The translations under genes were made by a program, and so were the position numbers. Below, one piece after another: positions 20,291 to 30,570 of a stretch of DNA of 64,000 nucleotides (position 1 is the first letter of the stretch; every line of letters starts with the position of its first letter). Source of the DNA: Kineosporia corallincola (GTDB taxonomy: Bacteria; Actinomycetota; Actinomycetes; Actinomycetales; Kineosporiaceae); contig NZ_JAHBAY010000003.1 of assembly GCF_018499875.1 (NCBI RefSeq), positions 496,001-560,000 on the forward strand, written 5' to 3'. Below the pieces are notes generated by a model. It had not been told where the DNA came from and did no database searches. It saw nothing but the letters and a program-made list of their open reading frames with translations.

Positions 20291-21784
20291 TCAGACCCGT
20301 GGCCCCGCGGCCAGGGTGCGCAGGTCGATGCGCATGCTCGCATCCAGGTCGTGGACGGCCCGGTCGGCCGCGGCGATACACGCCGGAATCCCCACCCCGT
20401 CGAACGCCGCCCCGCAGACCGCCAGGCCGGGAACCCCGGCGACGGCCTCGCGGATCCGGTGGATCCGGTCCAGGTGCCCGACCTCGTACTGCGGCAGCGA
20501 GTCGTCCCAGCGCACCACCCTGGTCTCGTCCGGGCGCACGTCCCGGCCGATCACGTCGCGCAGCTCGGCGACCGCCAGGTCGGCCAGCTCCGCGTCGTCG
20601 CGCCGCAGCACCGACTCCTCCCGGGCCCGGCCCAGTGACAGCCGCACCACCAGGTGCCGGGCGGCGTTCTCGTCGCTGACCCACCGCCACTTGTTCGAGG
20701 AGAAGGTGGCGGCCTTGATCAGCCGGCGCTCCACCGGCGGGATCAGCAGCCCGGTGCCGGTCAGGCCGTCGAGCTGCTCACGCGGCACGGCGGCGGCCAC
20801 CACGGCCACGCTCGCCGTCTCCATGCCGCCGAGTTCCCTTGCCGCCGAAGGCACCTCGGCACCGAGCAGGCGTGAGGCGGCGGCCGGCGGCACGGCCAGG
20901 ATCACGCCGTCGGCGTCGAGGAACTCCGGCACGTCCGCGGTACCGGTCTCCAGCCGCCAGCCGTTCTCGGTGCGGGTCAGGCCGCGCACCGGGACGCCGG
21001 TGCGGACCTGCGCCCCGGCCTGTTCCAGGCGCTCGGCCAGGATCAGCGGGAGCCGTCCCACGCCACCGCGCAGACCGGCGAACACCGGCCCGCCGGACCC
21101 GGCCTGCTGCACCGGGGCCGACCCGTCGAGCAGCGGCCGGCCACCGCGGGCACGCTGCCACAGGGCGGGCACGGTGGCCTGGAGCGACAGCCGGTCGGCG
21201 TTGCCGGCGTAGACCCCGCCGAGCAGCGGCTCGACCAGCCGGTCCACCACGGCCCGGCCCATCCGGTAGGTCACCCACGACGCCACGTCGATGTCCTCGG
21301 TCAGCCGGAACGCCTCGCGGCGCCCCTCCTGGCCCACCCGGGCGACCTCTTCCTCGTCCAGGATCCCGGCCAGCCCGGCCAGCCGGGACCGGTCCACGGG
21401 CACGCCCATCACGGTGCCGGCGGGCAGGGGGAAGAGGGTGCCCCGGGAGAGCACCGAGGCCGACGCCGCGCGCGGATGCACCACGTCGTCGTCCAGCCCC
21501 AGTTCCCGCAGCAGCCCGACCGCCTCCGGCCGCCGGGCGAGCATCGACTCGGCGCCCAGGTCGGCCGTCACCTCGCCGACCTGACCCACCGCGAGCTTGC
21601 CGCCCACCGTGCCGGAGGCCTCCAGCACCAGCACCTCGGCGGCGTCACCGACCTGCCGCACCAGGCGCCAGGCGGCCACCAGACCGGAGATGCCACCGCC
21701 GATCACGACCAGCCGCCGGGAGCCGGGGGCCCCGGGCGGGTCCTGCGGCGAAATCCGTGTGCCGTCCTGGTTGCCGTCAGACAC
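20291..21784 (-). CDS. hemY: Coproporphyrinogen III oxidase, FAD-dependent (HemY/CgoX)
   Basis: 497 residues, GTG start. The FAD dinucleotide motif [16 protein letters not shown] begins near residue 25, followed by [11 protein letters not shown], and the C-terminal GxxxxG flavin segment appears as [16 protein letters not shown]. The family was historically called protoporphyrinogen oxidase. In Gram-positive bacteria with HemQ it oxidises coproporphyrinogen III to coproporphyrin III. It precedes hemQ directly and lies in the same orientation as hemE. Confidence 0.93.
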   Translation of the reverse strand: MSDGNQDGTRISPQDPPGAPGSRRLVVIGGGISGLVAAWRLVRQVGDAAEVLVLEASGTVGGKLAVGQVGEVTADLGAESMLARRPEAVGLLRELGLDDDVVHPRAASASVLSRGTLFPLPAGTVMGVPVDRSRLAGLAGILDEEEVARVGQEGRREAFRLTEDIDVASWVTYRMGRAVVDRLVEPLLGGVYAGNADRLSLQATVPALWQRARGGRPLLDGSAPVQQAGSGGPVFAGLRGGVGRLPLILAERLEQAGAQVRTGVPVRGLTRTENGWRLETGTADVPEFLDADGVILAVPPAAASRLLGAEVPSAARELGGMETASVAVVAAAVPREQLDGLTGTGLLIPPVERRLIKAATFSSNKWRWVSDENAARHLVVRLSLGRAREESVLRRDDAELADLAVAELRDVIGRDVRPDETRVVRWDDSLPQYEVGHLDRIHRIREAVAGVPGLAVCGAAFDGVGIPACIAAADRAVHDLDASMRIDLRTLAAGPRV

Positions 21785-22008
21785 GACGACACCGTCCCTT
21801 CCTCATACCCCGATCCTCTCTGATGACCCTGTACCCGGGGCCAGGGCCGAACGACCCGTCCGCCTCGCCCGCGATGTGGCGTCCCGGCCGGGTACGAACG
21901 GATTTCGTTACCCGATCATGACCTGCCGGGCGCAACCGCCCACGAGGACGGCCCGTCGAACCGTCCGCCGGGCCACGAGGGGCCGGCGGGAACCGGGGAG
22001 GGGCCGGC

Positions 22009-22893
22009 ATGACCACAGGGAAGACGTTACGAGGTGCGGTGCTCGCACTCGCACTGGGTCTGGCGTTCGGGCTCGGTGGGTGCGGCGCCGGCGACGAATC
22101 GATGTCGGGCGGCGCGAGCGGGGTGATGGCGGACGACGCCTCGGTGTCCGCGCGGGACGGCGCGAAGGGCGCGGGCTCCTCGTCGTCCACAAGCGGTTCC
22201 GCGGTGGACGTGGCCTCCACGGTGACCGGCACGCAGCAGATCCGGACCGCACGGGTCCGCCTCACCGTGGAGCACGTCGACGAGGCCGCCACCCGGGTGC
22301 GTGAGCTCGCCACCGGCCTCGGCGGCCTGGTGCAGAAGGAGGACACGGTGACGGAACCCGGTGAGGAGGGCGACAGTTCGGAGATCACCGTCCGAGTGCC
22401 GGCCGACCGGCTGGACACCGCGATCGGGCAGCTGGACTCCCTCGGCCGGCGCGACGAGATGAGCAGCACCAGCAAGGACGTCACCACCCAGGTCGCAGAC
22501 CTGGACAGCCGGGTGGCCAGCCAGGAGAAGTCGGTGGAGCGGCTGCGCGCCCTGCTCGACGAGGCCACCTCGGTGAAGGACGTGATCGCGATCGAGTCCG
22601 AGCTGGCCACCCGGCAGGCCGATCTGGAGTCGCTCCAGGCGCAGGCCCGCGCGGTGGCCGACAAGGTGGCGCTGTCCACGCTGGTGGTGCGGCTCGATCC
22701 GCCCGGTGCCGTGGAGGACGAGGCCGACGCCGGGTTCCTGACCGGTCTCGGCGCCGGATGGACGGCGCTGAGAACCGGCGTGACGGTGCTGCTGACCGTG
22801 ATCGGCGCGCTGCTCCCGCTGGCCGCCGGGCTGGCCGTGGTGGCGGTGCCGGTCTGGTTCGCCTACCGCCGGTTCCGGGTGCGCAACCCCTGA
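22009..22893 (+). CDS. DUF4349 lipoprotein with C-terminal membrane helix
   Basis: 294 residues. The signal peptide ends in the lipobox LGGC with Cys25. A Ser/Gly/Asp-rich linker follows, then the DUF4349 domain (about residues 75-230), whose centre is a long charged helical region predicted as coiled coil (SRVASQEKSVERLRALLDEA and onwards). A C-terminal membrane helix (about 262-283) ends in a basic cytoplasmic tail. Both ends are therefore membrane-tethered. Function is unknown. It is divergent from hemY and converges with hemE at a 3-base gap. Confidence 0.85.
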   Translation: MTTGKTLRGAVLALALGLAFGLGGCGAGDESMSGGASGVMADDASVSARDGAKGAGSSSSTSGSAVDVASTVTGTQQIRTARVRLTVEHVDEAATRVRELATGLGGLVQKEDTVTEPGEEGDSSEITVRVPADRLDTAIGQLDSLGRRDEMSSTSKDVTTQVADLDSRVASQEKSVERLRALLDEATSVKDVIAIESELATRQADLESLQAQARAVADKVALSTLVVRLDPPGAVEDEADAGFLTGLGAGWTALRTGVTVLLTVIGALLPLAAGLAVVAVPVWFAYRRFRVRNP

Positions 22894-22896
22894 GAC

Positions 22897-23985
22897 CTAC
22901 CGGTACTCGGCGATCTTGTACGAGCGGATGGTGTCGACCACGAACTTGAGCGCGTCCGGGTCGGTGCCGGGCATCACGCCGTGACCGAGGTTGAAGATGT
23001 GACCGGGTGCCAGGGCACCGCTCAGCAGCGTGCTCCGCACCCGCTCACGCAGCACCTCGTGGGGAGCGAAAAGCAGCGCCGGATCGAGGTTTCCCTGCAC
23101 GGCGTAGCGCTGCCCGAGTCGCTCGGAGGCCTCCTCCAGCGGCAGCCGGAAGTCGACGCCCACCACGTCGGCCCCGGCCTCGGCCATCGCCGGCAGCAGC
23201 TCGCCGGTCTGCACCCCGAAGTGGATGCGCGGCACCGTGGGGTCGAGGTCCTTCACCGCCGCCAGCACCGCGGCCGAGGCCGGCTGCACGTGGCTGCGGT
23301 AGTCGGCCAGCGGCAGGGCGCCCACCCAGGAGTCGAACAGCTGCACGGCAGAAGCCCCGGCCGCCACCTGGACCCGCAGGAAGGCCCCGGAGATCTGCGC
23401 CAGCCGGTCGAGCAGCGCGCGCCACAGATCCGGTTCGGCATACATCAGGGCCTTGGTCCGGGCCAGGTCGCGACTCGGGCCGCCCTCGACCAGGTACGAG
23501 GCCAGGGTGAACGGCGCCCCGGCGAAGCCGATCAGCGGGGTGCCGCCGAGCTCCGCGGTGAGAAGCCGCACCGACTCGGTGATGTCGGGGATCATCGAGG
23601 GGTCGAGCTCCGGGATCCGGTCCAGGTCGGCCCAGGTGCGGAACGGCTGCTCGATCACCGGCCCGATGCCCGGCTTGATGTCCAGCCCGACCCCGACGGC
23701 CTTCAGCGGCACCACGATGTCGGAGAAGAAGATGGCGGCGTCCACGCCGTAGCGCCGCACCGGCTGGAGCGTGATCTCGGTGACCAGCTCGGGGCGGCGG
23801 CAGCTGTCCAGCATCGCGATGCCCTCGCGCACCCTGCGGTACTCCGGCAGCGAGCGCCCGGCCTGCCGCATGAACCAGACCGGCGCGACCGCCGGCTGCT
23901 CGCGGCGGGCGGCCGCCAGGAGCGGTGCATCACGCAGGCGGGGGTCACGGGCGGCTACGGGCAGGGCCGGGAACTCGGTGGGCAC
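22897..23985 (-). CDS. hemE: Uroporphyrinogen decarboxylase
   Basis: 362 residues. The N-terminal [16 protein letters not shown] is the uroporphyrinogen decarboxylase signature carrying the substrate-binding arginines. [14 protein letters not shown] holds the catalytic Asp region, and [17 protein letters not shown] and [13 protein letters not shown] are further family hallmarks. It converts uroporphyrinogen III to coproporphyrinogen III, the substrate of HemY/CgoX encoded nearby. It converges with the DUF4349 gene and is divergent from the DUF3000 gene. Confidence 0.96.
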   Translation of the reverse strand: MPTEFPALPVAARDPRLRDAPLLAAARREQPAVAPVWFMRQAGRSLPEYRRVREGIAMLDSCRRPELVTEITLQPVRRYGVDAAIFFSDIVVPLKAVGVGLDIKPGIGPVIEQPFRTWADLDRIPELDPSMIPDITESVRLLTAELGGTPLIGFAGAPFTLASYLVEGGPSRDLARTKALMYAEPDLWRALLDRLAQISGAFLRVQVAAGASAVQLFDSWVGALPLADYRSHVQPASAAVLAAVKDLDPTVPRIHFGVQTGELLPAMAEAGADVVGVDFRLPLEEASERLGQRYAVQGNLDPALLFAPHEVLRERVRSTLLSGALAPGHIFNLGHGVMPGTDPDALKFVVDTIRSYKIAEYR

Positions 23986-24151
23986 GCGCCGATCCTCTCA
24001 GCTCATCGCCGGTCACGAACACGCGGCAGCACACTCTCCGCGCCGGAGGAGCCGGTGGTGGTCACACGGTGTACGCGAAATGGGTGGGGCTGGCCCCGGG
24101 ATTGGGCGCGTCGTCCCCGATAGTGGCGATCCGTCACCGTACGCTGCGAAC

Positions 24152-24727
24152 GTGGCTGCCATGAGGATGTCCGACGACGCACCCGAGGATTTCCTCGACG
24201 TGGTCTCCCGGCTGCGCGGCGCCAGGCTGCGCCCGGAGGTGACCCTCGAGGAGGTGCCCGCGCCGCAGCGGATAGCCCCCTTCGCGCTGGCCCTCTCCGC
24301 CGACGTCGTCACGGAGGACGACGAGGAGCTGGCCACCGGGCGATTCGTCCTGCTGCACGACCCGTCCGCGCCGGAGCCCTGGGAGGGCACCTACCGGGTG
24401 GTGAGTTTCATCCGCGCGGCGCTGGAGAGCGACCTGGCCACCGATCCGCTGATGGGGCAGGTCGGCTGGGCCTGGCTCCAGGAGTCGCTGTCCGCCGCGG
24501 GGGCCGAGCACCGGGCCTCGGGCGGCACGATCACCCGGGTGGTGTCCGAGTCGTTCGGCGCCCTGGCCGGGCAGACCCCCACGGTCGACATCGAGCTGCG
24601 GGCGTCGTGGACGCCGGTGAACGACGCGGTGATCCATCTCACCGCCTGGTCCGAACTGCTGTGCACGGTGGGTGGCCTGCCCCCGGTGGCGCCGGGGGTG
24701 ACCGCCCTGCCCCGACGTCGTCGTTGA
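24152..24727 (+). CDS. DUF3000 family protein
   Basis: 191 residues from GTG 24152; ATG 24161 or 24167 are alternatives and no ribosome site is decisive. The sequence FLDVVSRLRGARLRPEVTLEEVPAPQRIAPFA and the WAWLQESL segment are those I associate with DUF3000, an actinobacterial family of unknown function found between hemE and the RNase D gene in many genomes (Rv2680 position in M. tuberculosis, from memory). No catalytic motif or membrane segment is visible. Confidence 0.83.
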   Translation: MAAMRMSDDAPEDFLDVVSRLRGARLRPEVTLEEVPAPQRIAPFALALSADVVTEDDEELATGRFVLLHDPSAPEPWEGTYRVVSFIRAALESDLATDPLMGQVGWAWLQESLSAAGAEHRASGGTITRVVSESFGALAGQTPTVDIELRASWTPVNDAVIHLTAWSELLCTVGGLPPVAPGVTALPRRRR

Positions 24728-24839
24728 GGGCGCCGCTGACACCCGTACGACCTCTATCTCAAGTCGCCACCTGGCGGTGCCGATCCTTCTGGGAGCAGTC
24801 GACCCGGTCAGCCGGGCCCGATATCCCTTGGAGGCTGAG

Positions 24840-25439
24840 GTGACCACACTCGTGGAGCGAACAGGAGTTGCGGTGCCGCGGCCGGGCCGCTTCGCCGCGA
24901 TGGTCGTGGTCAACAGCCCTGCCGTACGCGAGACCGTGGCCCACACCCTGCGGGCCATGGGCGCGCGGCACGTTCTCGAGATCAGCACCGTGGCCGAGGC
25001 CCGTCAGCGCGCCGCCGCCGGCATCGCCGACCTGGTGGTGGCCGAGGCGGGCCTGCCCGACGGCTCCGGCATCGCCCTGGTGCGGGAGCTGCGGCAGGCC
25101 GGGTGGCAGCGCGGCATGGTGGTGGCCACGAGCGACGACCCGTACAGCGTGCGGGCCGCGGTGGGCGCCGGCATCCGCTGCTACGTGGTGTCGGCCGCCG
25201 GCACCGGCACCCCCCGCCCGTCCGCCGACCGGGGCGAGGGGGTCGACTCGCTGTCGGCCCGCGAGATCCAGGTGCTGCAACTGGTGGCCGAGGGCAAGTC
25301 GAACAAGGACATCGGCGTCGCCCTGGGCCTTTCGGCCCTGACCGTGAAGAGCCATCTCGCCCGGATCGCCCGTAAACTGGGCACCGGTGACCGGGCCGAG
25401 ATGGTGGCCACATCGCTGCGCTCCGGCGTGATCGCCTGA
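24840..25439 (+). CDS. LuxR-type response regulator with a degenerate receiver domain
   Basis: 199 residues from GTG 24840, chosen because GGAGG lies six bases upstream; the longer frame from 24777 lacks a ribosome site. The receiver-like domain (about 18-130) has lost the usual acidic pair (VVVNS instead of a DD pair), carries Glu69 where the phosphoacceptor Asp should be (AEAGLPDGSG) and lacks the conserved Lys. The C-terminal LuxR/NarL helix-turn-helix is intact (LSAREIQVLQLVAEGKSNKDI and TVKSHLARIARKLG). It probably acts without phosphorylation. No kinase gene is adjacent. Position between DUF3000 and RNase D is conserved in actinomycetes as I recall. Confidence 0.85.
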   Translation: MTTLVERTGVAVPRPGRFAAMVVVNSPAVRETVAHTLRAMGARHVLEISTVAEARQRAAAGIADLVVAEAGLPDGSGIALVRELRQAGWQRGMVVATSDDPYSVRAAVGAGIRCYVVSAAGTGTPRPSADRGEGVDSLSAREIQVLQLVAEGKSNKDIGVALGLSALTVKSHLARIARKLGTGDRAEMVATSLRSGVIA

Positions 25440-25527
25440 CAGATCACTTTGGAACACCCGCAAAAGAGGTCGATTTCTGCGCCTGGATCGGGTGATATGG
25501 GTGGTGCAACATCGGGTGCACGCCGAA

Positions 25528-25543
25528 CGTGACACACGTCACG
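25528..25543. promoter_or_regulatory. Candidate Crp/GlxR-type site
   Basis: CGTGAC-ACAC-GTCACG is a perfect 6-bp inverted repeat that contains the GTGA-N6-TCAC core of cAMP-receptor-protein sites. It is 234 bp upstream of the RNase D start and 89 bp after the response-regulator stop. The rest of this 322-bp gap shows no gene. Confidence 0.35.
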
Positions 25544-25761
25544 GTCGATCGTCGTCCCGGTGCTGCCCCGGACACGGACTCCGATCGCTGGCAGTCTGAC
25601 AATGCCCGGCCCGTCACCGATCCGGGCCGGACGGTCAGATCCTGGTCGTCCTCCCCCGAGTCGCATCACACACTGCAACGTCACACAGCAGAACAAGCGA
25701 CACCGGCGGACGGCAGGCTACGGTGGGGTTTGTGTCGATTGACGAAGGGAGGAGCGATTCT

Positions 25762-27036
25762 TTGACCCCGGACGGTGCCCCGGCGGCCGGTAGTTCCGCA
25801 GCCGGTAGCCCCGACGGCGAGCGCGTGCTGGAACGGCTCGACATGCCTCGGGACGGTGTTCCCCCGGTGGTCAGCGACGTCGCGACTCTCGAGGCGGTCA
25901 TCGACGCCTTCGCGCACGGCAGCGGCCCGGTCGCGGTCGACGCCGAGCGGGCCTCCGGCCATCGCTACGGCCAGCGTGCCTTCCTGGTGCAGCTGCGCCG
26001 CGAGGGGGCCGGCACGGCCCTGATCGACCCGGTGGCCCTGCCCGACCTGAGCGGCCTGAACGCGGTGATCGCCGACGCCGAGTGGGTTCTCCACGCGGCC
26101 TCGCAAGACCTGCCCTGCCTCTGGGAGGTCGGCCTGCGCCCCACCCTGATCTTCGACACCGAGCTCGGTGCCCGGCTGGCCGGGTACCCCCGGGTCGGCC
26201 TGGCCGCGATGGTCGAGGAGATGCTCGGCCTGAGTCTGGCCAAGGAGCACTCGGCCGTCGACTGGAGCACCCGCCCGCTGCCCGAGCCCTGGCTGCGCTA
26301 CGCCGCACTCGACGTCGAGGTGCTGGTCGACCTGCGCGACGGGGTCGCCGCCGAGCTGTCCCGGCAGGGCAAGCTGGCCTGGGCGATGGAGGAGTTCGCC
26401 GCCGTCGCCGCCACCCCGCCGCCGGCCCCGCGGGTGGACCCGTGGCGCCGCACCTCGGGCATGCACCGGGTGCGTGACCGGCGCCGCCTGGCCGCCGTGC
26501 GCGAGCTCTGGCAGACCCGTGACGCGATCGCCCGCCAGCGCGACCTGTCGCCCGGCCGGGTGCTGGGTGACGCCGCGATCATCGAGGCCGCCCTGGCCAT
26601 GCCCACCGCACTCAGCGCGCTGATCGCGCTGCCCGCCTTCAACGGCCGCGGCGCCCGGCGCTACGCCCGGCAGTGGACCGAGGCCGTGAACCGCGCCCGG
26701 CAGCTGCCCGACGCCGAGCTCCCGCCGCAGCATCTGCCCAGCGAGGGCCCGCCCCCGCCGCGGGTCTGGGCCGAGCGCGACGCCGCGGCGGCCGCCCGGC
26801 TGGCCGCCGCCCGGGCCTCGATGGGCGAACTGGCCGCCGAGCTGGGCATGCCGGTCGAGAACCTGATCTCCCCCGACACCGTGCGCCGGCTTTCCTGGTC
26901 GCCGCCGGCCGAGCTGACCGCCGAGGCGGTGCGGGCCCGGCTGGAGACCGCCGGCACCCGGCCCTGGCAGATCGGGCTGATCACCGATCGTCTGGTGGCC
27001 GCCCTGCACACCCAGGCCCCGCAGCCCGAGGCCTGA
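25762..27036 (+). CDS. Ribonuclease D-like 3'-5' exonuclease with HRDC domain
   Basis: 424 residues from TTG 25762, selected because AAGGGAGGAG lies just upstream; GTG at 25723 or 25732 would add 10-13 residues. The DEDD exonuclease domain shows VAVDAERASG (first acidic pair, with Asp and Glu), HAASQDLPCLWEVG (second Asp) and LRYAALDVEVLVDL (YxxxD type motif III). An HRDC helical domain follows (REL WQTRDAIARQRDLSPGRVL region), then a basic C-terminus. RNase D trims 3' ends of tRNA and other small RNAs. It sits 198 bp before the fatty-acid oxidation thiolase gene. Confidence 0.87.
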   Translation: MTPDGAPAAGSSAAGSPDGERVLERLDMPRDGVPPVVSDVATLEAVIDAFAHGSGPVAVDAERASGHRYGQRAFLVQLRREGAGTALIDPVALPDLSGLNAVIADAEWVLHAASQDLPCLWEVGLRPTLIFDTELGARLAGYPRVGLAAMVEEMLGLSLAKEHSAVDWSTRPLPEPWLRYAALDVEVLVDLRDGVAAELSRQGKLAWAMEEFAAVAATPPPAPRVDPWRRTSGMHRVRDRRRLAAVRELWQTRDAIARQRDLSPGRVLGDAAIIEAALAMPTALSALIALPAFNGRGARRYARQWTEAVNRARQLPDAELPPQHLPSEGPPPPRVWAERDAAAAARLAAARASMGELAAELGMPVENLISPDTVRRLSWSPPAELTAEAVRARLETAGTRPWQIGLITDRLVAALHTQAPQPEA

Positions 27037-27234
27037 TCACCCGGATCAACCCGGATCAACCCCGATCCTGCTCCCGCCGCCCCCTTCCGGTGCGCCGGGA
27101 GCGGGGTAGTCTCGCTACAGCACTGGGTGAGCGACCGCTTAGCGGCTGTCGTTACCAGCGAGTAGTATCCAGATGACTACGCCAGCGCCGGCGCAGCACA
27201 GCTGATCTGCCGGCTCATGATCTCGGGAGGTCAC

Positions 27235-28458
27235 GTGCCCGGCACATCAAGGGATGTCGTCTTCGTCGACGGTGTCCGCACTCCCTTCGGCAAGGCGGGC
27301 GAGAAGGGGATCTACGCCCAGACCCGCGCCGACGACCTGGTCGTGCGCTGCATCCGGGAGCTGCTGAGGCGGCATCCCGAACTACCCCCCGAGCAGGTGG
27401 ACGAGGTCGCGGTCGCGGCCACCACGCAGATCGGCGACCAGGGGCTGACCATCGGCCGCACCGCCGCCCTGCTGTCCGGGCTGCCCAGGAGCGTCCCCGG
27501 CTACGCGATCGACCGGATGTGCGCGGGCGCCATGACCGCCGTCACCACCACGGCCTCCGGCATCGCCTTCGGCGCCTACGACGTGGCGATCGCCGGCGGC
27601 GTCGAGCACATGGGCCACCACCCGATGGGCGAGGGCGTGGACCCGAACCCGCGCTTCGTGTCGGAGAAGATCGTCGACTCCTCCGCCCTGGTGATGGGTG
27701 AGACCGCGGAGAACCTGCACGACCGGTTCCCGCACCTGACCAAGGAACGCGCGGACGCCTACGCGGTGGCCAGCCAGGCCAAGGTGCAGGCCGCCTACGA
27801 GGCCGGGCGCATCCAGCGCGACCTGGTGCCGATGGCCACCCGCAGCACCGAGCAGGGCTGGGGCCTCGCGGTCGCCGACGAACCACCGCGCCCGGGCACG
27901 ACTCTCGACGGGCTGGCCGGCCTGAAGACGCCCTTCCGGCCGCACGGGCGGATCACGGCGGGGAACGCGGCGGGCCTGAACGACGGCGCCACGGCCTGCC
28001 TGCTGGCCTCCGCCGACACCGCCGCCGAGCTCGGCCTGCCGGTGCGGATGCGGCTGGTCAGCTACGCCTTCAAGGGCGTCGAGCCGGAGGTGATGGGCTA
28101 CGGCCCGGTGCCCGCCACCGAAAGGGCGCTCAAGCTGGCCGGTCTCACCATCGACGACATCGGCCTGTTCGAGATCAACGAGGCCTTCGCCGTGCAGGTG
28201 CTGAGCTTCCTCGACTTCTACGGCATCAAGGACGACGACCCGCGGGTCAACCCGGACGGCGGCGCGATCGCCCTCGGCCATCCCCTCGCCGCCTCCGGCG
28301 TGCGCCTGATGACGCAGCTGGCCCGGCATTTCGAGGAGCACCCGGAGGTGCGCTACGGGCTCACCACGATGTGCATCGGCATCGGCATGGGCGGCTCGGT
28401 GATCTGGGAGAACCCGCTGCACCCCGACTACCTGACCTCGAAGGGCGAGGAGGCCTGA
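27235..28458 (+). CDS. fadA: Acetyl-CoA acyltransferase (thiolase, FadA-like)
   Basis: 407 residues from GTG 27235, with GGGAGG five bases upstream; the longer frame from ATG 27217 would place that ribosome site inside the gene. The acylated Cys96 is in DRMCAGAMTA, the catalytic His is in GHPLAASGVR, and the second Cys is in TMCIGIGMGGS. NEAFAVQ is also conserved. It performs the last step of beta-oxidation, cleaving 3-ketoacyl-CoA. It is followed after three bases by the multifunctional FadB-like gene, forming an oxidation operon. Confidence 0.92.
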   Translation: MPGTSRDVVFVDGVRTPFGKAGEKGIYAQTRADDLVVRCIRELLRRHPELPPEQVDEVAVAATTQIGDQGLTIGRTAALLSGLPRSVPGYAIDRMCAGAMTAVTTTASGIAFGAYDVAIAGGVEHMGHHPMGEGVDPNPRFVSEKIVDSSALVMGETAENLHDRFPHLTKERADAYAVASQAKVQAAYEAGRIQRDLVPMATRSTEQGWGLAVADEPPRPGTTLDGLAGLKTPFRPHGRITAGNAAGLNDGATACLLASADTAAELGLPVRMRLVSYAFKGVEPEVMGYGPVPATERALKLAGLTIDDIGLFEINEAFAVQVLSFLDFYGIKDDDPRVNPDGGAIALGHPLAASGVRLMTQLARHFEEHPEVRYGLTTMCIGIGMGGSVIWENPLHPDYLTSKGEEA

Positions 28459-28461
28459 GCG

Positions 28462-30561
28462 ATGACCGACCTTCTGGAGCAGGCCCCCGACGAGGTGGTC
28501 ACGCACGCCCTGGCCCGCGACATCACGCTCCCCGCGGGCACTCTCGTGCTGATCACGCTCGACAACGGACTCGACCACACGCGTCCCACCACGTTCGGCC
28601 TGCGCGGGCTGACCGCCCTCGGTGAGGCGCTCGACACCGCCCGGGCCCGGGCACAGGCCGGTGAGATCGTCGCGGTGGCGGTCACCGGCAAGCCGTTCTT
28701 CCTGGCCGCCGGCGCCGACCTGAACCTGATGAAGGGCGAGGCCTCGCGCGACGACGCGCTGGCGGTCGCCCGGCTCGGGCACGACGTGTTCCGCCGCCTG
28801 GGCGAACTGCCGGTGCCCAGCTTCGCCTTCGTCAACGGCGCGGCCCTGGGCGGCGGCCTGGAGATCGCGCTGCACTGCACCTACCGGACGATCTCGGCCG
28901 GGGTGCCGGCCGTGGCGCTGCCGGAGTGCTTCCTCGGGCTGATCCCCGGCTGGGGCGGCACCTACCTGCTGCCGAACCTGATCGGCCCGGCCGCGGCGTT
29001 CGAGCTGATCATCAAGAACCCGCTGAGCAACAACCGCATGCTGAACGGGCCCAAGGCGCACCGGCTCGGCATCGCCGACGCACTCTTCGAGCCCGCGGAC
29101 TTCCTGGAGCAGTCGCTGGCCTGGGCCTCGTCCGTGCTCCAGGGCGCGACGACCGTGCAGCGCCCTCCCGTCGACCGCTCCGAAGCCACCTGGGCGGCGG
29201 CCGCGGCCGAGGCGAAGGCGTTCGCCGACTCCAAGATCGGCGGAGCCGCCCCGGCCCCCTACCGGGCGATCGAGCTGGTCTCCGGCGCCCGGTCCGCCTC
29301 GCGCGACGAGGGTTTCGCGGCCGAGGACGAGGCGCTCGCCGACATGGCCGTCAGCCAGGAGCTGCGGGCCGGGCTGTACGCCTTCGACCTGGTGAACAAG
29401 CGCGCCCGCAAGCCGTTCGGGGCGCCCGACAAGAGCCTGGCCCGCAAGGTCGGCTCGGTCGGCGTGGTCGGGGCCGGGCTGATGGCCGGGCAGCTCGCGC
29501 TGCTGTTCGTCCGTCGTCTCAAGGTTCCCGTCACCCTCACCGACCTGGACCAGGACCGGGTGGACAAGGGCGTGCGGTACGTCCACGACGAGATCGACAA
29601 GCTGCTGCTCAAGGGCCGGCTGAGCGCCGACGCCGGCAACCGGCTCAAGGCCCTGGTGCGAGGCACCACCGACAAGACCGCGTTCGCCGACGCCGACGTG
29701 GTGATCGAGGCGGTGTTCGAGGACCTCGCGGTGAAGAAGCAGGTGTTCGCCGAGCTCGAGGCGGTGGTGCCGGAGACCTGCGTGCTGCTGACCAACACCT
29801 CGTCCCTGTCGGTCACCGATATGGCCGCCGGCCTGGAGCACCCGGAGCGGGTGGCCGGCTTCCACTTCTTCAACCCGGTGGCGATCCTGCCGCTGGTCGA
29901 GGTGGTGCGGGCGGAGAAGACCGACGAGGCCACGCTGGCCACGGTGTTCCAGCTCGGCAAGGCCCTGAGGAAGACCTGCGTGCTGGCCGCCGACGCCCCC
30001 GCGTTCATCGTCAACCGGCTCCTCACCCGGATGATGGGCGAGGTGGTCACGACCGTCGACGAGGGCAGCGACCTGCACGTGGCCGACGGCGCGCTGGCCC
30101 CGCTCGGGCTGCCGATGAGCCCGTTCCTGCTGCTGGCCCTGGTCGGCCCGGCGATCGCGCAGCACGTGTCCGAGACGCTGCACGGCGCCTACCCGGACCG
30201 GTTCGGCGTGTCGGAGAACCTGGGCCGTCTGGTCGCGGCCGGCAAGCCGGCCATCTGGTCGTACGACGCCGAGGGCAAACCCTTTGTGGACGACGACACG
30301 GCCGCGCTGTTCGAGACGGGTGACAAGGCGTCCGGCGCCGAGGAGATCCGCGACCGCACCCTGACGGCCATCACCGAGGAGATCGGCCTGATGCTCGACG
30401 AGGGGGTCGTGCGTCATCCGCAAGATATCGACCTGTGCATGATCATGGGCGCCGGATGGCCGTTCCACCTCGGCGGCATCACGCCCTACCTGGACCGCGA
30501 GGGCTACAGCGAGCGGGTGCTGGGACGGCGCTTCCTGCCGGTGGGCGAGGCGACGCTGTAG
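28462..30561 (+). CDS. fadB: Multifunctional enoyl-CoA hydratase / 3-hydroxyacyl-CoA dehydrogenase (FadB-like)
   Basis: 699 residues. The N-terminal crotonase domain has the oxyanion-hole segments AAGADLNLM and NGAALGGGLE and the catalytic Glu in LPECFLGLIPGWGG. The NAD domain begins at about residue 332 with VGVVGAGLMAGQ (one canonical Gly is Ala). The dehydrogenase motifs NTSSLSVTDMA and GFHFFNPV, carrying the catalytic His, follow, then two C-terminal dehydrogenase domains with FIVNRLL and GAGWPFHLGG. It hydrates enoyl-CoA and oxidises 3-hydroxyacyl-CoA, working with the adjacent thiolase. A strong hairpin follows the stop codon. Confidence 0.93.
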   Translation: MTDLLEQAPDEVVTHALARDITLPAGTLVLITLDNGLDHTRPTTFGLRGLTALGEALDTARARAQAGEIVAVAVTGKPFFLAAGADLNLMKGEASRDDALAVARLGHDVFRRLGELPVPSFAFVNGAALGGGLEIALHCTYRTISAGVPAVALPECFLGLIPGWGGTYLLPNLIGPAAAFELIIKNPLSNNRMLNGPKAHRLGIADALFEPADFLEQSLAWASSVLQGATTVQRPPVDRSEATWAAAAAEAKAFADSKIGGAAPAPYRAIELVSGARSASRDEGFAAEDEALADMAVSQELRAGLYAFDLVNKRARKPFGAPDKSLARKVGSVGVVGAGLMAGQLALLFVRRLKVPVTLTDLDQDRVDKGVRYVHDEIDKLLLKGRLSADAGNRLKALVRGTTDKTAFADADVVIEAVFEDLAVKKQVFAELEAVVPETCVLLTNTSSLSVTDMAAGLEHPERVAGFHFFNPVAILPLVEVVRAEKTDEATLATVFQLGKALRKTCVLAADAPAFIVNRLLTRMMGEVVTTVDEGSDLHVADGALAPLGLPMSPFLLLALVGPAIAQHVSETLHGAYPDRFGVSENLGRLVAAGKPAIWSYDAEGKPFVDDDTAALFETGDKASGAEEIRDRTLTAITEEIGLMLDEGVVRHPQDIDLCMIMGAGWPFHLGGITPYLDREGYSERVLGRRFLPVGEATL

Positions 30562-30570
30562 TTCCCCAGC

